Notes: generated from the sequence alone by a model not told the origin. DNA of 64,000 nucleotides from Paracoccus onchidii (GCF_028294535.1 NZ_JAQBIE010000019.1:26190-90189); one strand, 5' to 3'. Counted from the stretch's first letter, positions 42,096 to 53,303 are shown. Numbers and translations are program-made.

Positions 42096-45000
42096 TCAGA
42101 CCACGGCAGATTGCTGTTGGCCTGCCGCGTCCTCGAAGATCACGGCAACGGATTGCGCCAGACCACCACCTTCGGCGTTCACGGTGGCCACCTGCGTGCC
42201 ATCAACCTGCAGCGCCCCATCCTCGGCCTGATAGTTGACATGGTCGGACAGTTCGGCGGATCCGGTCAGCTGCACAAGGGCGGAAAGGTCGATCTCATCG
42301 CGATCGGCCCCTGCACCCGGCGCGGTGTAATCCGTTATGACGTCAACCATGGTCGGCCCGGCCAGAACAAACACGTCGGACCCCTCGCCACCGGTCATCG
42401 TATCGCCGAACGCGCTGCCGATGATCCGGTCATTTCCGGCCCCGCCATCAACCGCGAATCCACGCCCGGCCTCACTGAGATCGATCAGGTCATCGCCATC
42501 CAGCAACCGGAACTCGGTGATGCCCGCATATTCGGCCTGACCATCCACCACGATCACATCGTCACCCGCACTGCCATAATGAACGCTGTCCTGACCTTCG
42601 GTCGGGCTGTTCCCGGCCGGGGCCTGAGTCCCGGAATCCGGCATCGGATCCGACGAGTCAGGCGCCCCGTCGGTTTCGGCCTCGGCGCTCTGTGGCACAA
42701 AGGCAGCCGATTGGATTGCCGCAGATTCGCCTGCCTGTGGCTGATCCGTCGGTTCGGGCGCGGGGGCTGCCATGACACTGGAGCCCGACATCGCGGGTGC
42801 ATCCACGAACTGAACCTCGACCGGAACAGGATCGGCGGTGCCGTGACTGGTGGTGACCTGAATGGTCGCGGTAAAATCCTCGGCCAGATCAAGCGGGATC
42901 GAGACCGACAGCGCGGCGATCGCCGCGGCAAAGGCCGCCGCATCCATTCCGTTGCGCGCAAAGGTCAGGCGGGTGCGCGCATCGTTCAGCTCGCCGCCAT
43001 TCGGCGCGGTGGTCCCGACCGGAAGCGGTGCGCTGAAATCGATCACCACCTCTTCAAGGGTTTCCCATTCATTGCTGCCCGGAACGATGGCCGCATCTAT
43101 GCCAAACGCGACCTCTTCCCGACCCGGCGCATTGGTCACGACAATCGGATCCTCGGCCAGCGTCACACTGACATCCAGTTCACCATCGATGGCGACGGTA
43201 AAGCTGCCGCTGCCCTGCCCGCCTTCATTCGTCGTCACATCGATACTGCCGCTCAGCGCGGTGCCGTTGGTGGCAAAATCGGCAGGAAAGGTGATCTCCA
43301 ACGCATCGAATTCCGCCTGCGTGCCGGTAAAGGTCAATGTGCCCCCAGCAGCCATGCCGCTGTCGCCACCCGAGGCCCAGCTTGTGCCATCGGGCACACC
43401 GGTCAGGGTATAGGTCACGGTCGCCGTTTCAGACCCATCGGCATCCGTCACGGCAATGGTGAACCCGCCCGCCGGGGCAAAGACCAGCGCCGCATCGGTT
43501 TCGTTCAGCGTGACAGTATCTTCATCGACATTGAAGGTCAGATCCGGCGCGGGCGTAATGCTGAATTCGACGATCTCAGGCGCCGAAGCCTGCGTATCAA
43601 GGAAGATCGCGCCGGGATCGGTTGAATCGATCGACACGGCGACCACCGAAAGAGCGACATCGCCGGAAAAATCCTCGGCTGGCACGAATGTCACCACCCC
43701 ATCAGGCACAAACAGGATCCCCGGCCCGCCGCGCCCGGTTGTCGGCACGCTGGCCACACCGTCAACCACCGGCACCTCGACTCCGTCGATCAGAATTGCA
43801 CCCAAGGCATTTCCAGCGCCATCGGTCGGAATGGTGATGTCAAAGCGCAGTTCTTCATGGCGGTCGGGGGTCGTTCCGTTCAGTGTCAGCATGATCCCGT
43901 CCGGGTCATCCTCGGTCAGCGTGCTGGCCGTCGCATTGACCGAAAGACCCGGAACATCCGCGTCAGGCCGCACCCGGATAACGAAATCCTGCACGTATTC
44001 GGCAGTATTGTCCGACTGGTCCTCCAAGGCGTTGATAAAGTCTGTTTCCAGCGACTGAATGCTGATGCTCAGCAGAAATTCGTCGGGAATATCGGTATTG
44101 ATCTCATCCGGGGTTCTTGCATGTTCCGGCAACAGGAACACCGTAACGTTGCGAAACGCGGATTCAGAAATTGTATAGGTGCCGTCGCCATTGTCGATGA
44201 AGCCGCCCGTGGCCGGACCGTCCAACCGCAAACCTTGTGCATAGCTTTCACGCATGTCGATGGTGATCGACACGGTTTCCGAGCCATCCTGATCCGAACT
44301 GAACACCTGAAAGGCCGGCCAGGTGTTGAACGGAATATCCTCGATAATCTGCAGGATCGGCGTCGCGCCGCTATCGTCGATATAGGCGACACCGGTATCG
44401 GGGTCGATCTGGGAATCATCGATGATCGTTTCCGGCACATCGGCAACGGCATCAACATAGATCTGCTTGCTGACCGTAACCGGATCGGACAGATCGCCAT
44501 CGACATCTTCGGTCTGGGCGGTCACCGAAACGGTTATATAGTCCCCACCGAAATCCGCCGGCGGCGCGACCGAAAGGTTCGCCACATCCGCCGGATCGAC
44601 CAGATAGGTGCCATCCGCTTCAGGCGTCAGCAAGACGCCACCGGCATACAGGGCAGCATCGATATCGATATTGACGGTCACATTCCCATAGAGACGCTCG
44701 CCGCCATCCATGCCGCCAGCGACATCCATCTGGCTGCCATCCAGTTCGATCCCCAGATCAACGGTCTCGTCCTCTTTGACGACATCATCACCCGTGAATG
44801 CAATGATCGGACCGTCGGGCACCGGATCAATATAGATGTCGAAACTGCTGCCCTGCGGCGTGCCGGGCGGGCAACCGACGCTGTTCACCGTCATGGTGAA
44901 ATTGATCTGGTCCAGATTGTCGTAATTGGGGTCGTTCGGACCTATGGTTTCATCGGGGTCGAAGGGGGCCGGTGACGATTGGTGCGGCGGCGGCGTGATC

Positions 45001-48000
45001 GTGATGCTGCCATCCGTCGTCAAGCCATCATCCGAAATACCCAGCTTGGCAATGTCCACGACCCAGTTCCCACTGGTCGGGTCCAGATAGACCGCGCCCG
45101 CCGGATCACTGGAAATCGAGGCCCCCGGCGGCAGCTCGATGGCTATCGTCACGCTGCCATTGTGACCGTTGGGCAAGACCCCCGCCAGATCGGCAAGGCT
45201 GTCGTAATTCGGATCGTCCGGGTCCAGGGTTGGCCGCAGCACGATCCCCTCGTCTTCGGGCGTGATGGCCTGTTCGGGCGTAAAGGTCAGCTGCGGCGGA
45301 TCGACCGGTTCGCATTCGATACCGTCGCCATCATTGGGCAAAACGATGACGGTAAAGGGTTGTGCCGTGACCGCACCGCCCGGCAACGCGTCAATGGCCG
45401 CAAGATTGTCGGCAATGTTGTCGGCAGTCAGCTCGATGACGTCCTGATCATCCTCATAGACGATCCCGTAAAGCGTCAGGTCATGGAATGTCGGCTCGGA
45501 CACGGCACCATTGCTCAGGAACTCGACAGTATCCAGATTGTCTGCGGCCACCAGATAGGTGCCCGTCGCGGGATCCAGCTGTTGCACGCCAGGCCCATAG
45601 AGATAACTGCCATCCGGCACGCCATCGATAATGTAATAGATGGTTTCCGACCCATCGAAAGCATCGCTTGCATTCGTGATCTCTGTCATGTCGCCGGACA
45701 GGGGATCGGCATCGGCGAAGGCGGGATCACTGTCAGGGTCCACAGGATCTTCGGGGTAATTCCCGCTTTGGATGGCGGTATCTGACAGGCGGTGGCTCAG
45801 CGTGAAGGCCGTGTTGGCATAGCCCGCATAGCCATAGATTTTTTCGATGCCATAGCCCGGTCCGTTCTGAAACGTGACCGATACATCACCATCGTCAGCA
45901 ATCGGGGATCCGTCCGTTGCGCGCGGATCATCCTCTTGCGCGATCAGGTCGGCATCATCGGCGATGCCACGCACATTGACGGTCACCTCACCGGTTCGCG
46001 TCACGGGTGTCGAAACGGAATCGGGATCGACTGTTTCGAAATAGGTGACTGTCACATCGAATGTAATGGTTTCATTGCTGTCCTGTCCTGCCTGAACCCA
46101 AAGATCCCCGGACTGCGCCAGGGTCAATGTCAGTGTGCCATCGGCTTCCGGGAACAGTTCGGTGCCGCCCGAGGACGGGTCGCCAGCGAAGAAACGCGGC
46201 ATCCGGCCAAAGGAATCCGGGACAATGTTGGACAGGACAATTTCATCGCCCAAGGCCTCGGGCGAGCCGGGCGAATTTGTGGCATTGTCGATGATATTGC
46301 CATCCAGAACCAGACGTACGGCCGTATCTTCGTCGGTCTGGGCGCGTTCCGAAGGATCGCCGCCGTCAGTGACAGGATCGATGGTCAACGGAATTTCAAG
46401 GTTCGTCACCCGCGTTCCGCCACCATCGGTTTCAGTTGTCACGACATCGATCGTTCCGACCACCTGACCCGAGAAATGCGTCGGGATGTTGCGAAATTCG
46501 ATGTGATCCAACTGGTCGGGTTCAAGGCTCCAATAGTTGAACACCTCGCCGTCCGGCCCCGGAACGTTCAGCTCCGTGATCAACGCGGGCACGAGCGGGC
46601 TGGCAGGATCGGACGGATCGGACAGCACATAGACCGTCAAAGAGTTCGGCACGTTGCGCAGGATCAGTGCCGTGACCTCTTCGGAACCGTCCATATCCTC
46701 AATCCGCGGTTCCAGCGTCACCACCCAGACGCCACCGGCATCGTCAATTTCCTGTTCATTGCCATGCGCGGGTGCGGCGATCTGGGCGAAATTGTTGACC
46801 GGATCGACATCGACATCAAATTCAAGGCCAGCCGTCGCGTCATCTGGCTGTTCGGTGCCGGGCGTGTTCGTGGTGAGATCGCGCGTGGTCAGTTCCACCG
46901 TCAGATCATCGCCAAAGAACTGACCCTCGGCGGAAAAGCCTGTATTCTCGGGATAATCTTCGCCACGGTTGACGTCATAATCCTCGTATGGCGATGGGGT
47001 CAGCCGCAAGGCACCGTCAAACGTGGTCTGATCACCGGTAAAGTTGATCGTCAACAGACCCGTGCCGTCATCATAGGTCACCGAGTCGATCCTGTCCCAT
47101 TCCGCGTCACTGATCGGTCCGGTCCCGGCGCCATCATAGAACGCGTCGCGCGAAACGACCCCTGCAGTCACATGATCCGCGATCCAGGCGGTCGGGATGT
47201 TGCTGATGGTGATCGTTGACAATTCCTCGGACCCGTCGCTGTCGGGTGTGCTGCCCGACAGGCCGACAAACACATGGATTTGCCGGCCGCTGCCCGGTTC
47301 GGTGGCGCCCGGCACGTTCGAGCCGTCCTCGGTGCTTTCAAGCAATGTAAGGATCGTCGAAACCGAAATGCTGCCATCCGCGACGGATCCGTCCACCCGC
47401 TGCGGGCTGCCATCCGACACCTCATCCGCGGCCAGAACAAATACGCTGGCATCCAATTGCGCTTCCGCCACTGCCGCAACGGTGATGGTTGTCGAGAACT
47501 GATCGCTGCCCGCCGGCAACGAAGAACTTGCATTGTCGCTCTGGTCGGTTTCGACATCACCCGGATATGTCACCGGGGTCGAGGTCTCGTTCCACTCCAG
47601 AATGCCGTCAATCGATGCGACACCGCTGAAATGCTGGGGGAACGACAAGCGCAAATCGTCAAGCGCCGCGTTGAAATCCGGGTCGGATGTGCCCGCCGTG
47701 GGCGTCAATGTATAGGTGATCGAGCCATCGCCGTTGTCGACCGCCCCGATAGAAATGAAACCCGAATACTCGGCGCTGACATACAGATCCATTTCGGTTG
47801 CGGGATCAAAACTGTCAGAGGCCGTATCAACCGAAATCGTCAGGGCGATCCGGGTCACCTGTTCCGAGCCGTCGGTATCGGTCAGCACGATGTCATTGGT
47901 GTTCAGACGAACGACGCGACGGCCCTGCGTGTTCTCGTTGACATCTGCGCCGCTGGCACCGCCCGATGCCGGATCGATCACGGCATCGACATCCAGATCC

Positions 48001-51000
48001 ACCTCGGCAAAGGCTGTCGCGGTGTCGGTATCGGGGATACTGTCCGCCGTGTCACGGGAAGTAACGGTTGCCCTGATTTCATCCCCGACAAGCGTCGCGA
48101 CATCGCGATCATCATTGGCCAGTGGCGTCAGATCGATCCCTGCCGTGATCGCGGTCACGCCGTCGACCAGGGTGATCGTCACCGTCGTGCCATCCACCTC
48201 TGCGCCCGCGATCAGACCCGTATCCCCCGACAGCAACGCCGGGTCCACGGCCCCGTCCGCACCGGCCCACCCGACCGGAACATTCGACAAGACGATCTGC
48301 GTCAAGAATTCAGATCCGTCCGCATTGTCCGGCGTCACGGCATCGAAGGTCAGGGTAAAGCTGCTGTCTTCCTTGACCACGACATTGTCGGCGATCCCGT
48401 CATCACCACCATCGCTGACCGTCGCCCCGCTGGCCGACAGTGTGATTTCCGGTTCTGCGACAGGCGTGATATCGAGGTTGAATTCCTCGGAGATGGTGCC
48501 GCCCTCATCCGATTGCGCATCGACGGTTATGATGATCCGCCCTGAATAATGCGGCGGCAAAGAAGTAATCGCCAAGGCCTGCAACCGCGCCAGATCGGCG
48601 GGTGATCCGGTCAGGTCAATACTGTTGTCCGCAGGCGTCAGGGTGATCGGGCCGGCCGTCCCGTCCGACAGAACGATCCCGCCGTCAGGCAGGCCGTCGA
48701 AGGTCAGCGTGATGGTTTGCAGCGTTTCCGAACCGTCGATATCGGTCACCTGCACATCCAGATTCAGCGGAATCGTGGCAGACGGATCATCTGCCAGAGG
48801 TCCGACAAAATCTTCGGCTCGGGTGACATCCGCCGTCGTGATCTGGATATCGGCCTCTGGCGTGACATTGATGGTGAAGGCGACGATATCCTGCCCATCG
48901 GTCGGGGTATCGACGTCATGGTCATGATCTTCGTCGGTAATGAATTCGACCTGACCGGAAATCGGGGTGTCGATCGTGGCGAAATCGTCCGGCAGCCGGA
49001 TCACCAGCGCATTATATTCCGCGAGTGTGAAGATGCGCGTGCCATTTGTCGCCGGGGCAAAACTGACAGCATCATCGACCGAAATCATCGCGCCGCTGTC
49101 GGGCAGGCCCGTGACCGTGATCTGGATCGTCGTGATGCTTTCCGACCCGTCCGCATCGCTTGGCAGAGGCCCAGGCAGGGATTCCGCGAATTTGAACTGG
49201 ATGGGTTCGGTGCGCGTCGCGTCATCATCCAGCACCGGTGGATTCACCGGATCGTTTTCAGCCAGCGTCAGGGTGAAATCGTCAGACTCGGGCAGATCGC
49301 CTTCGGGCGTCACGGTAATTGTCAGGGTGCCACTGTCGCTGTTCGAGGTTGCATCGCCTTCGTCGGTCAGGGCCGTCACGGTCAGCGACGGTCGTGTCGC
49401 GGCGGGATTTTCGGTCGAATAGTCAACCGGCAGCCGGATAGTCAGGTTTTCGTATTCGGCCAGTGTCAGACCCGCCAGCACCCCGGCAGGGATGGGCAGG
49501 TAATCGCCCGCACCGGGTGATGCAGCGGTTGAATATTGCGTGCCATCGGGGAAATCGTGGAACGTGACGTCGATACCGGTGATGGATTCCGAACCATCCG
49601 CATCCGTGACACGGGGCAGAACGCCGCCATTCGCGCTGTCTGACGGACGAAAGACCAATGGCGCATCGGTTTCCGCAAGCGTCATCACACCGTCTGCGAC
49701 CTCGGGATCCCCTTCGTCATGGATGGTGATGGTAAAGCTGCTATCGGCCCGGACATTGGGTTCGCCCGTGTTGGGATTGATTTCCAGTTCAACCTGCGCC
49801 GTCAGCACACCGGGCGGCGGGCTGATGCTGCTTTCGGTCGAGAAATCCGCCGGAAAGGTCATGGTCAGATCACGCGGCGGAACAGCATCCGATGGATATT
49901 CATAGGTAAAGGTGACAAGACCATCGGCGTCGGGGGGCGAAAACGAACCCGCATTCGCCGTTGTTCCCGCAGGCAGATCCTCGATAGTGATCCGGGCGAA
50001 TTCGACGGTCTCGTTGGAATCCGGATCGACAAAGCTGACATAATCCGCAAACAGGACCGTCAGATCGGCATCGGTCTCGGTGGTTTCGACATCTCCGACG
50101 ACCTCGGCATCAGGGGTTGGGGCAATGCGCAATGTTTGCGAAGCGACCTCCTGCCCCTCCAATGTGGTCACGGTAATGACGGTCTCGACCGTTCCGTTCA
50201 CGTCGGGCGCAAATTCCATCACCAAGGCATTTGCCTGTGCGACCGTCCCTGTCCAGGTCAGACTGTCTGCGTCATAACCGCCAATCTCGACACCGCCGGC
50301 CCAGAACTCGGTGCCATCGGGCAAGGCGCGGGCGAACCGGATCGTGACGATTGCGGTGAAAGGAGCATTGCCCACAGCATCGGTTTCGGACTGGTCGATA
50401 TCGCCAATCGCGATATTGATGCCCGTATTCCCCGCGGCAATGTCATCCGCCGTCACCGCATCGACCCCAAGGCGGATCGTCGTGCCAGTATCACTCAGGG
50501 CGCCGCCATCCTCGGGAACCTCGATCCTTGCGGGAGCATCGAGATCGATATCCTCGCGATAGTCGATCTCGAGAACATAGATTTCCTGCGCCAAACCATC
50601 GCGCGGGCTTGCATCAGGGTCCGTCGTGGTCGGGCCTTCTTCCGATGTCCGCGCAGTCAGATCGAAACTGAGGGGCAGCGCCGTGTCGCCATTCACCAGA
50701 TCGGACCGGTTCGCCGTCGAGAAATCAGCCGGAACCGTAAAGCTGATCGCATCATAGGCCGCAACCACATCGCCGACATCGCTTTCATTCAGCGTTATGG
50801 TCATCGTGATCGAACCGTCTCCGGCGCGCTGAAACGCCACGATTGCCGCCGGATCGATCTGCAGGCCCAGATAATCACCCGTGATCGGATCGCTCAGCGG
50901 CGCGCCGGTTTCATCGGTCGCCGGCAGACCGCGCACCACCAGAACCACCTGACGGACCGTCTCTGAGCCGTCGATATCCGTCGCGCGCGGGGCCAGCATA

Positions 51001-53186
51001 TCCGACGGCCGGATCGGATAGGCCGCACCCGCATCATCGGGATCCGCCTGATCCTCGATCAGCGAATCCTGTGCCAGCACGGCGATTTCCACATCGCCTT
51101 CCTGACGAATGACAAGCTGGAAGGGAATATTCTGACCGCCACTGTCGTCTTCACTCGACACCGCGCTGATCGTTCCCGAAATCGGCCCCTCGGCAAAGCC
51201 GTCACTGCGGCTTTGGGTCGAGAAATCGCGCGGAAACACCAGCCGCAGCGCCTGATACTGCGCACCTGTGCCCGAAAACACCAACACGCCGGTTCCCGCA
51301 TCATAAGAGATGGTCGAATCCGGCACGCCAAGCCATGAAATCCCGGCCGAGCCACCAACGGCCCCCGGCACATCATTCAGCACAAGTGTCACGTTTTCCA
51401 GCGTTTCGCGCGGCTCATTCCGGTCATAATCGCTGATCGACACATTCCAGACATCGGATGCATCGATGATGATGCGGGAATCCGTCTCGGTCCGCAAAAC
51501 ATTCGAAACGTCGAAATCAATATCACCGCGCGGCGCAATCTCGATCACCTGTGCGGTTCGGGTCTGCCCTTCGGGGCTGATGGCGTGGATGACGGATTCC
51601 AGCCTGCCGGAGTAATCGCCGGGCAGGATCATCGTCAGCGCCTGTGCCTGCGCAATCGAACCGGCCCAGATTCCGGTCGCGGGGTCATAGCTGCCCGTGT
51701 TGAAAGCCAGCCCGTCCGGCGCATCCAGATACCGGATCTCGACCCGCGTCTCGTCCTCCGAGCCGTCGGCATCGGTCGGCACAACAGTGATTCCCAGAAA
51801 CAGTTCGACCCCGGATCCATCGCCGGCCAGGCTGTCCTCGCTGCTGCGCAGGATTGGCGGGGCGTCAAGTTCGACATCCAGTTCATAGCTGAGTGACACG
51901 TCGAAACTGTCCGCGATGACCCCGCCTTCGTTCGTCGTTGCAGAAACCTGCGCGGTCAGGCTGCTTGGGGGATTCTGGGTCGAAAAATCGGTCGGCAACC
52001 GCAACAGGATATTGCCGTATTCTTCCAGCGAACCCGTGAAATCGACAACATCGCCGATCTCGTCAAAGCTTTGCCCGCCATCGAGGGAAATCAACGTTCC
52101 TGCGGGCAGATCCTGCATCGAGAACCGGACCCCGGTAATCCATTCAGACCCGTCGATATCAGTCGCTGCGGGCAACAGCGCATCGGCAGGTCGAAAATCG
52201 ACCGGCCCATCGGTTTCGGCAAGCTCCAGCACGCCGGGACCGATCATGACAATATCGGCCTCGACCCCCAGCTTGACGGTCAGGGGCGTTCTGACATCAT
52301 CGCCCAGAATGCTGGTCGCTACGATCTGACCTTGCAGAATGCCTGCCGCCGCATCGATCCTGCTGTCTGTCGAAAAATCGGTCGGCAGGGTCACGGTCAA
52401 CGCCTGAAATGCGGAAACCGGGCCTGAAAACGCAAATGTCAGCGTGCCATCAGATTGCGCGGTCAACGCCCCGTCACTGACCACTGTCCCGGCAGGCAAA
52501 CCGTTCAACGTGACTTCAATCGTCACAAAGCGCTCGGCGTCTTCACCGATGACACTGGTGACGACATAGTAATCCGCGATCCGAAAGCTGACCGTCGAAT
52601 CCGTTTCCTGCAACGTAATCGTGGCGTCGGCATCGGGATCGAGGGGATCTATGTGAATATCAGCGGTGCCGGCCTCACTGCGCAGCCACAACCAATCATC
52701 CATGCGCCACGGGTATTCGGTGAAGGGCAGTAATGGGTGGATGGGCAGCCCGATCAATGGGTCATTGACAAGGACAGGTTCCGACGCACCCGCGCTGCCG
52801 ATATTCAGCACCGTAATGTCATTGGGCAGCGTGATTTCGGTCACATCTGCAGTCGTCTGCCATTCGGATTCCGGCACCGAAACCGCTGCGACACGCAATG
52901 AATCAGCCGACAGGTCCGTGCCTTCGATCTGCAGGATGAAATTGCGCTCTGCCGCTCCGAGCAGCACGATCACGTCGCCATCTGGCTGGATCAGCACAAT
53001 GTGATCGTCAATCAGCACCAAGCGCGAAAAATCCAGCCCTTGCGGCAAGACGATCCGCAACCCGTCCTGGGAAACCAGAATATCCAGCCCGTCGATATCG
53101 GTGCCTGAAATTTCCTGCGCGATCAGCGCGCGCAACTGGTCCTTGTCCAGTTCGGACGGCATGGGCTGGGCGAAATCCTGGGCCAT
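42096..53186 (-). CDS. Giant type I-secreted repetitive RTX adhesin (BapA/LapA-like)
   Basis: A 3696-residue, very acidic surface protein. Residues ~1-100 form a short beta prefix (GLDILVSQDGLRIVLPQGLDF, then DDHIVLIQPDGDVIVLLG) like the prefix of Bap-type adhesins. Residues ~150-3450 are some 25 tandem beta-sandwich-like modules of ~110-150 residues, recognised by recurring ETD at the start, D.DGSE in the middle, PDG/PAGT and P.DFST late, and EGD at the end, consistent with T1SS-143-type repeats. A Pro/Ala/Gln linker leads to RTX nonapeptides (GSAGDD, GGAGNDRIIGSAFGDTMTGGEGSD, ~3537-3608) and an uncleaved C-terminal secretion signal. No N-terminal signal peptide. Predicted role: calcium-stabilised adhesion or biofilm. 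GGAGAG lies six bases before the ATG. Confidence 0.93.
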   Translation of the reverse strand: MAQDFAQPMPSELDKDQLRALIAQEISGTDIDGLDILVSQDGLRIVLPQGLDFSRLVLIDDHIVLIQPDGDVIVLLGAAERNFILQIEGTDLSADSLRVAAVSVPESEWQTTADVTEITLPNDITVLNIGSAGASEPVLVNDPLIGLPIHPLLPFTEYPWRMDDWLWLRSEAGTADIHIDPLDPDADATITLQETDSTVSFRIADYYVVTSVIGEDAERFVTIEVTLNGLPAGTVVSDGALTAQSDGTLTFAFSGPVSAFQALTVTLPTDFSTDSRIDAAAGILQGQIVATSILGDDVRTPLTVKLGVEADIVMIGPGVLELAETDGPVDFRPADALLPAATDIDGSEWITGVRFSMQDLPAGTLISLDGGQSFDEIGDVVDFTGSLEEYGNILLRLPTDFSTQNPPSSLTAQVSATTNEGGVIADSFDVSLSYELDVELDAPPILRSSEDSLAGDGSGVELFLGITVVPTDADGSEDETRVEIRYLDAPDGLAFNTGSYDPATGIWAGSIAQAQALTMILPGDYSGRLESVIHAISPEGQTRTAQVIEIAPRGDIDFDVSNVLRTETDSRIIIDASDVWNVSISDYDRNEPRETLENVTLVLNDVPGAVGGSAGISWLGVPDSTISYDAGTGVLVFSGTGAQYQALRLVFPRDFSTQSRSDGFAEGPISGTISAVSSEDDSGGQNIPFQLVIRQEGDVEIAVLAQDSLIEDQADPDDAGAAYPIRPSDMLAPRATDIDGSETVRQVVLVVRGLPATDETGAPLSDPITGDYLGLQIDPAAIVAFQRAGDGSITMTITLNESDVGDVVAAYDAISFTVPADFSTANRSDLVNGDTALPLSFDLTARTSEEGPTTTDPDASPRDGLAQEIYVLEIDYREDIDLDAPARIEVPEDGGALSDTGTTIRLGVDAVTADDIAAGNTGINIAIGDIDQSETDAVGNAPFTAIVTIRFARALPDGTEFWAGGVEIGGYDADSLTWTGTVAQANALVMEFAPDVNGTVETVITVTTLEGQEVASQTLRIAPTPDAEVVGDVETTETDADLTVLFADYVSFVDPDSNETVEFARITIEDLPAGTTANAGSFSPPDADGLVTFTYEYPSDAVPPRDLTMTFPADFSTESSISPPPGVLTAQVELEINPNTGEPNVRADSSFTITIHDEGDPEVADGVMTLAETDAPLVFRPSDSANGGVLPRVTDADGSESITGIDVTFHDFPDGTQYSTAASPGAGDYLPIPAGVLAGLTLAEYENLTIRLPVDYSTENPAATRPSLTVTALTDEGDATSNSDSGTLTITVTPEGDLPESDDFTLTLAENDPVNPPVLDDDATRTEPIQFKFAESLPGPLPSDADGSESITTIQITVTGLPDSGAMISVDDAVSFAPATNGTRIFTLAEYNALVIRLPDDFATIDTPISGQVEFITDEDHDHDVDTPTDGQDIVAFTINVTPEADIQITTADVTRAEDFVGPLADDPSATIPLNLDVQVTDIDGSETLQTITLTFDGLPDGGIVLSDGTAGPITLTPADNSIDLTGSPADLARLQALAITSLPPHYSGRIIITVDAQSDEGGTISEEFNLDITPVAEPEITLSASGATVSDGGDDGIADNVVVKEDSSFTLTFDAVTPDNADGSEFLTQIVLSNVPVGWAGADGAVDPALLSGDTGLIAGAEVDGTTVTITLVDGVTAITAGIDLTPLANDDRDVATLVGDEIRATVTSRDTADSIPDTDTATAFAEVDLDVDAVIDPASGGASGADVNENTQGRRVVRLNTNDIVLTDTDGSEQVTRIALTISVDTASDSFDPATEMDLYVSAEYSGFISIGAVDNGDGSITYTLTPTAGTSDPDFNAALDDLRLSFPQHFSGVASIDGILEWNETSTPVTYPGDVETDQSDNASSSLPAGSDQFSTTITVAAVAEAQLDASVFVLAADEVSDGSPQRVDGSVADGSISVSTILTLLESTEDGSNVPGATEPGSGRQIHVFVGLSGSTPDSDGSEELSTITISNIPTAWIADHVTAGVVSRDAFYDGAGTGPISDAEWDRIDSVTYDDGTGLLTINFTGDQTTFDGALRLTPSPYEDYDVNRGEDYPENTGFSAEGQFFGDDLTVELTTRDLTTNTPGTEQPDDATAGLEFDVDVDPVNNFAQIAAPAHGNEQEIDDAGGVWVVTLEPRIEDMDGSEEVTALILRNVPNSLTVYVLSDPSDPASPLVPALITELNVPGPDGEVFNYWSLEPDQLDHIEFRNIPTHFSGQVVGTIDVVTTETDGGGTRVTNLEIPLTIDPVTDGGDPSERAQTDEDTAVRLVLDGNIIDNATNSPGSPEALGDEIVLSNIVPDSFGRMPRFFAGDPSSGGTELFPEADGTLTLTLAQSGDLWVQAGQDSNETITFDVTVTYFETVDPDSVSTPVTRTGEVTVNVRGIADDADLIAQEDDPRATDGSPIADDGDVSVTFQNGPGYGIEKIYGYAGYANTAFTLSHRLSDTAIQSGNYPEDPVDPDSDPAFADADPLSGDMTEITNASDAFDGSETIYYIIDGVPDGSYLYGPGVQQLDPATGTYLVAADNLDTVEFLSNGAVSEPTFHDLTLYGIVYEDDQDVIELTADNIADNLAAIDALPGGAVTAQPFTVIVLPNDGDGIECEPVDPPQLTFTPEQAITPEDEGIVLRPTLDPDDPNYDSLADLAGVLPNGHNGSVTIAIELPPGASISSDPAGAVYLDPTSGNWVVDIAKLGISDDGLTTDGSITITPPPHQSSPAPFDPDETIGPNDPNYDNLDQINFTMTVNSVGCPPGTPQGSSFDIYIDPVPDGPIIAFTGDDVVKEDETVDLGIELDGSQMDVAGGMDGGERLYGNVTVNIDIDAALYAGGVLLTPEADGTYLVDPADVANLSVAPPADFGGDYITVSVTAQTEDVDGDLSDPVTVSKQIYVDAVADVPETIIDDSQIDPDTGVAYIDDSGATPILQIIEDIPFNTWPAFQVFSSDQDGSETVSITIDMRESYAQGLRLDGPATGGFIDNGDGTYTISESAFRNVTVFLLPEHARTPDEINTDIPDEFLLSISIQSLETDFINALEDQSDNTAEYVQDFVIRVRPDADVPGLSVNATASTLTEDDPDGIMLTLNGTTPDRHEELRFDITIPTDGAGNALGAILIDGVEVPVVDGVASVPTTGRGGPGILFVPDGVVTFVPAEDFSGDVALSVVAVSIDSTDPGAIFLDTQASAPEIVEFSITPAPDLTFNVDEDTVTLNETDAALVFAPAGGFTIAVTDADGSETATVTYTLTGVPDGTSWASGGDSGMAAGGTLTFTGTQAEFDALEITFPADFATNGTALSGSIDVTTNEGGQGSGSFTVAIDGELDVSVTLAEDPIVVTNAPGREEVAFGIDAAIVPGSNEWETLEEVVIDFSAPLPVGTTAPNGGELNDARTRLTFARNGMDAAAFAAAIAALSVSIPLDLAEDFTATIQVTTSHGTADPVPVEVQFVDAPAMSGSSVMAAPAPEPTDQPQAGESAAIQSAAFVPQSAEAETDGAPDSSDPMPDSGTQAPAGNSPTEGQDSVHYGSAGDDVIVVDGQAEYAGITEFRLLDGDDLIDLSEAGRGFAVDGGAGNDRIIGSAFGDTMTGGEGSDVFVLAGPTMVDVITDYTAPGAGADRDEIDLSALVQLTGSAELSDHVNYQAEDGALQVDGTQVATVNAEGGGLAQSVAVIFEDAAGQQQSAVV

Positions 53187-53200
53187 TATCGGCTCTCCGT

Positions 53201-53221
53201 AAATATCAGGGGCTGATATTT
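53201..53221 (-). promoter_or_regulatory. Inverted repeat in the adhesin 5' leader
   Basis: AAATATCAG-GGG-CTGATATTT (plus-strand reading) is a perfect nine-base inverted repeat 14 bases before the adhesin ATG and directly upstream of its GGAGAG ribosome site. It could be an operator or an mRNA hairpin that affects ribosome access. Confidence 0.5.
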
Positions 53222-53303
53222 TTCAGTATGTTACTATGAAATCCTCAGGTCACTTCCCGGAAACCTGCCCCGTGACAAGGCCCGTCAGATCCGCGCAACC
53301 AGC

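Noticed and set aside
42111..49905. Long plus-strand open frames (for example 42111-43625, 43857-44975, 45792-47219, 47274-48545) inside the adhesin gene
   Set aside because: They are antisense shadows caused by high G+C and the repetitive codon pattern of the adhesin. They lack ribosome sites and family motifs.
42096..53186. CRISPR-like or satellite DNA repeat array
   Set aside because: The repetition is at protein level with diverged modules of 110-150 residues; no short direct DNA repeats with spacers are visible.
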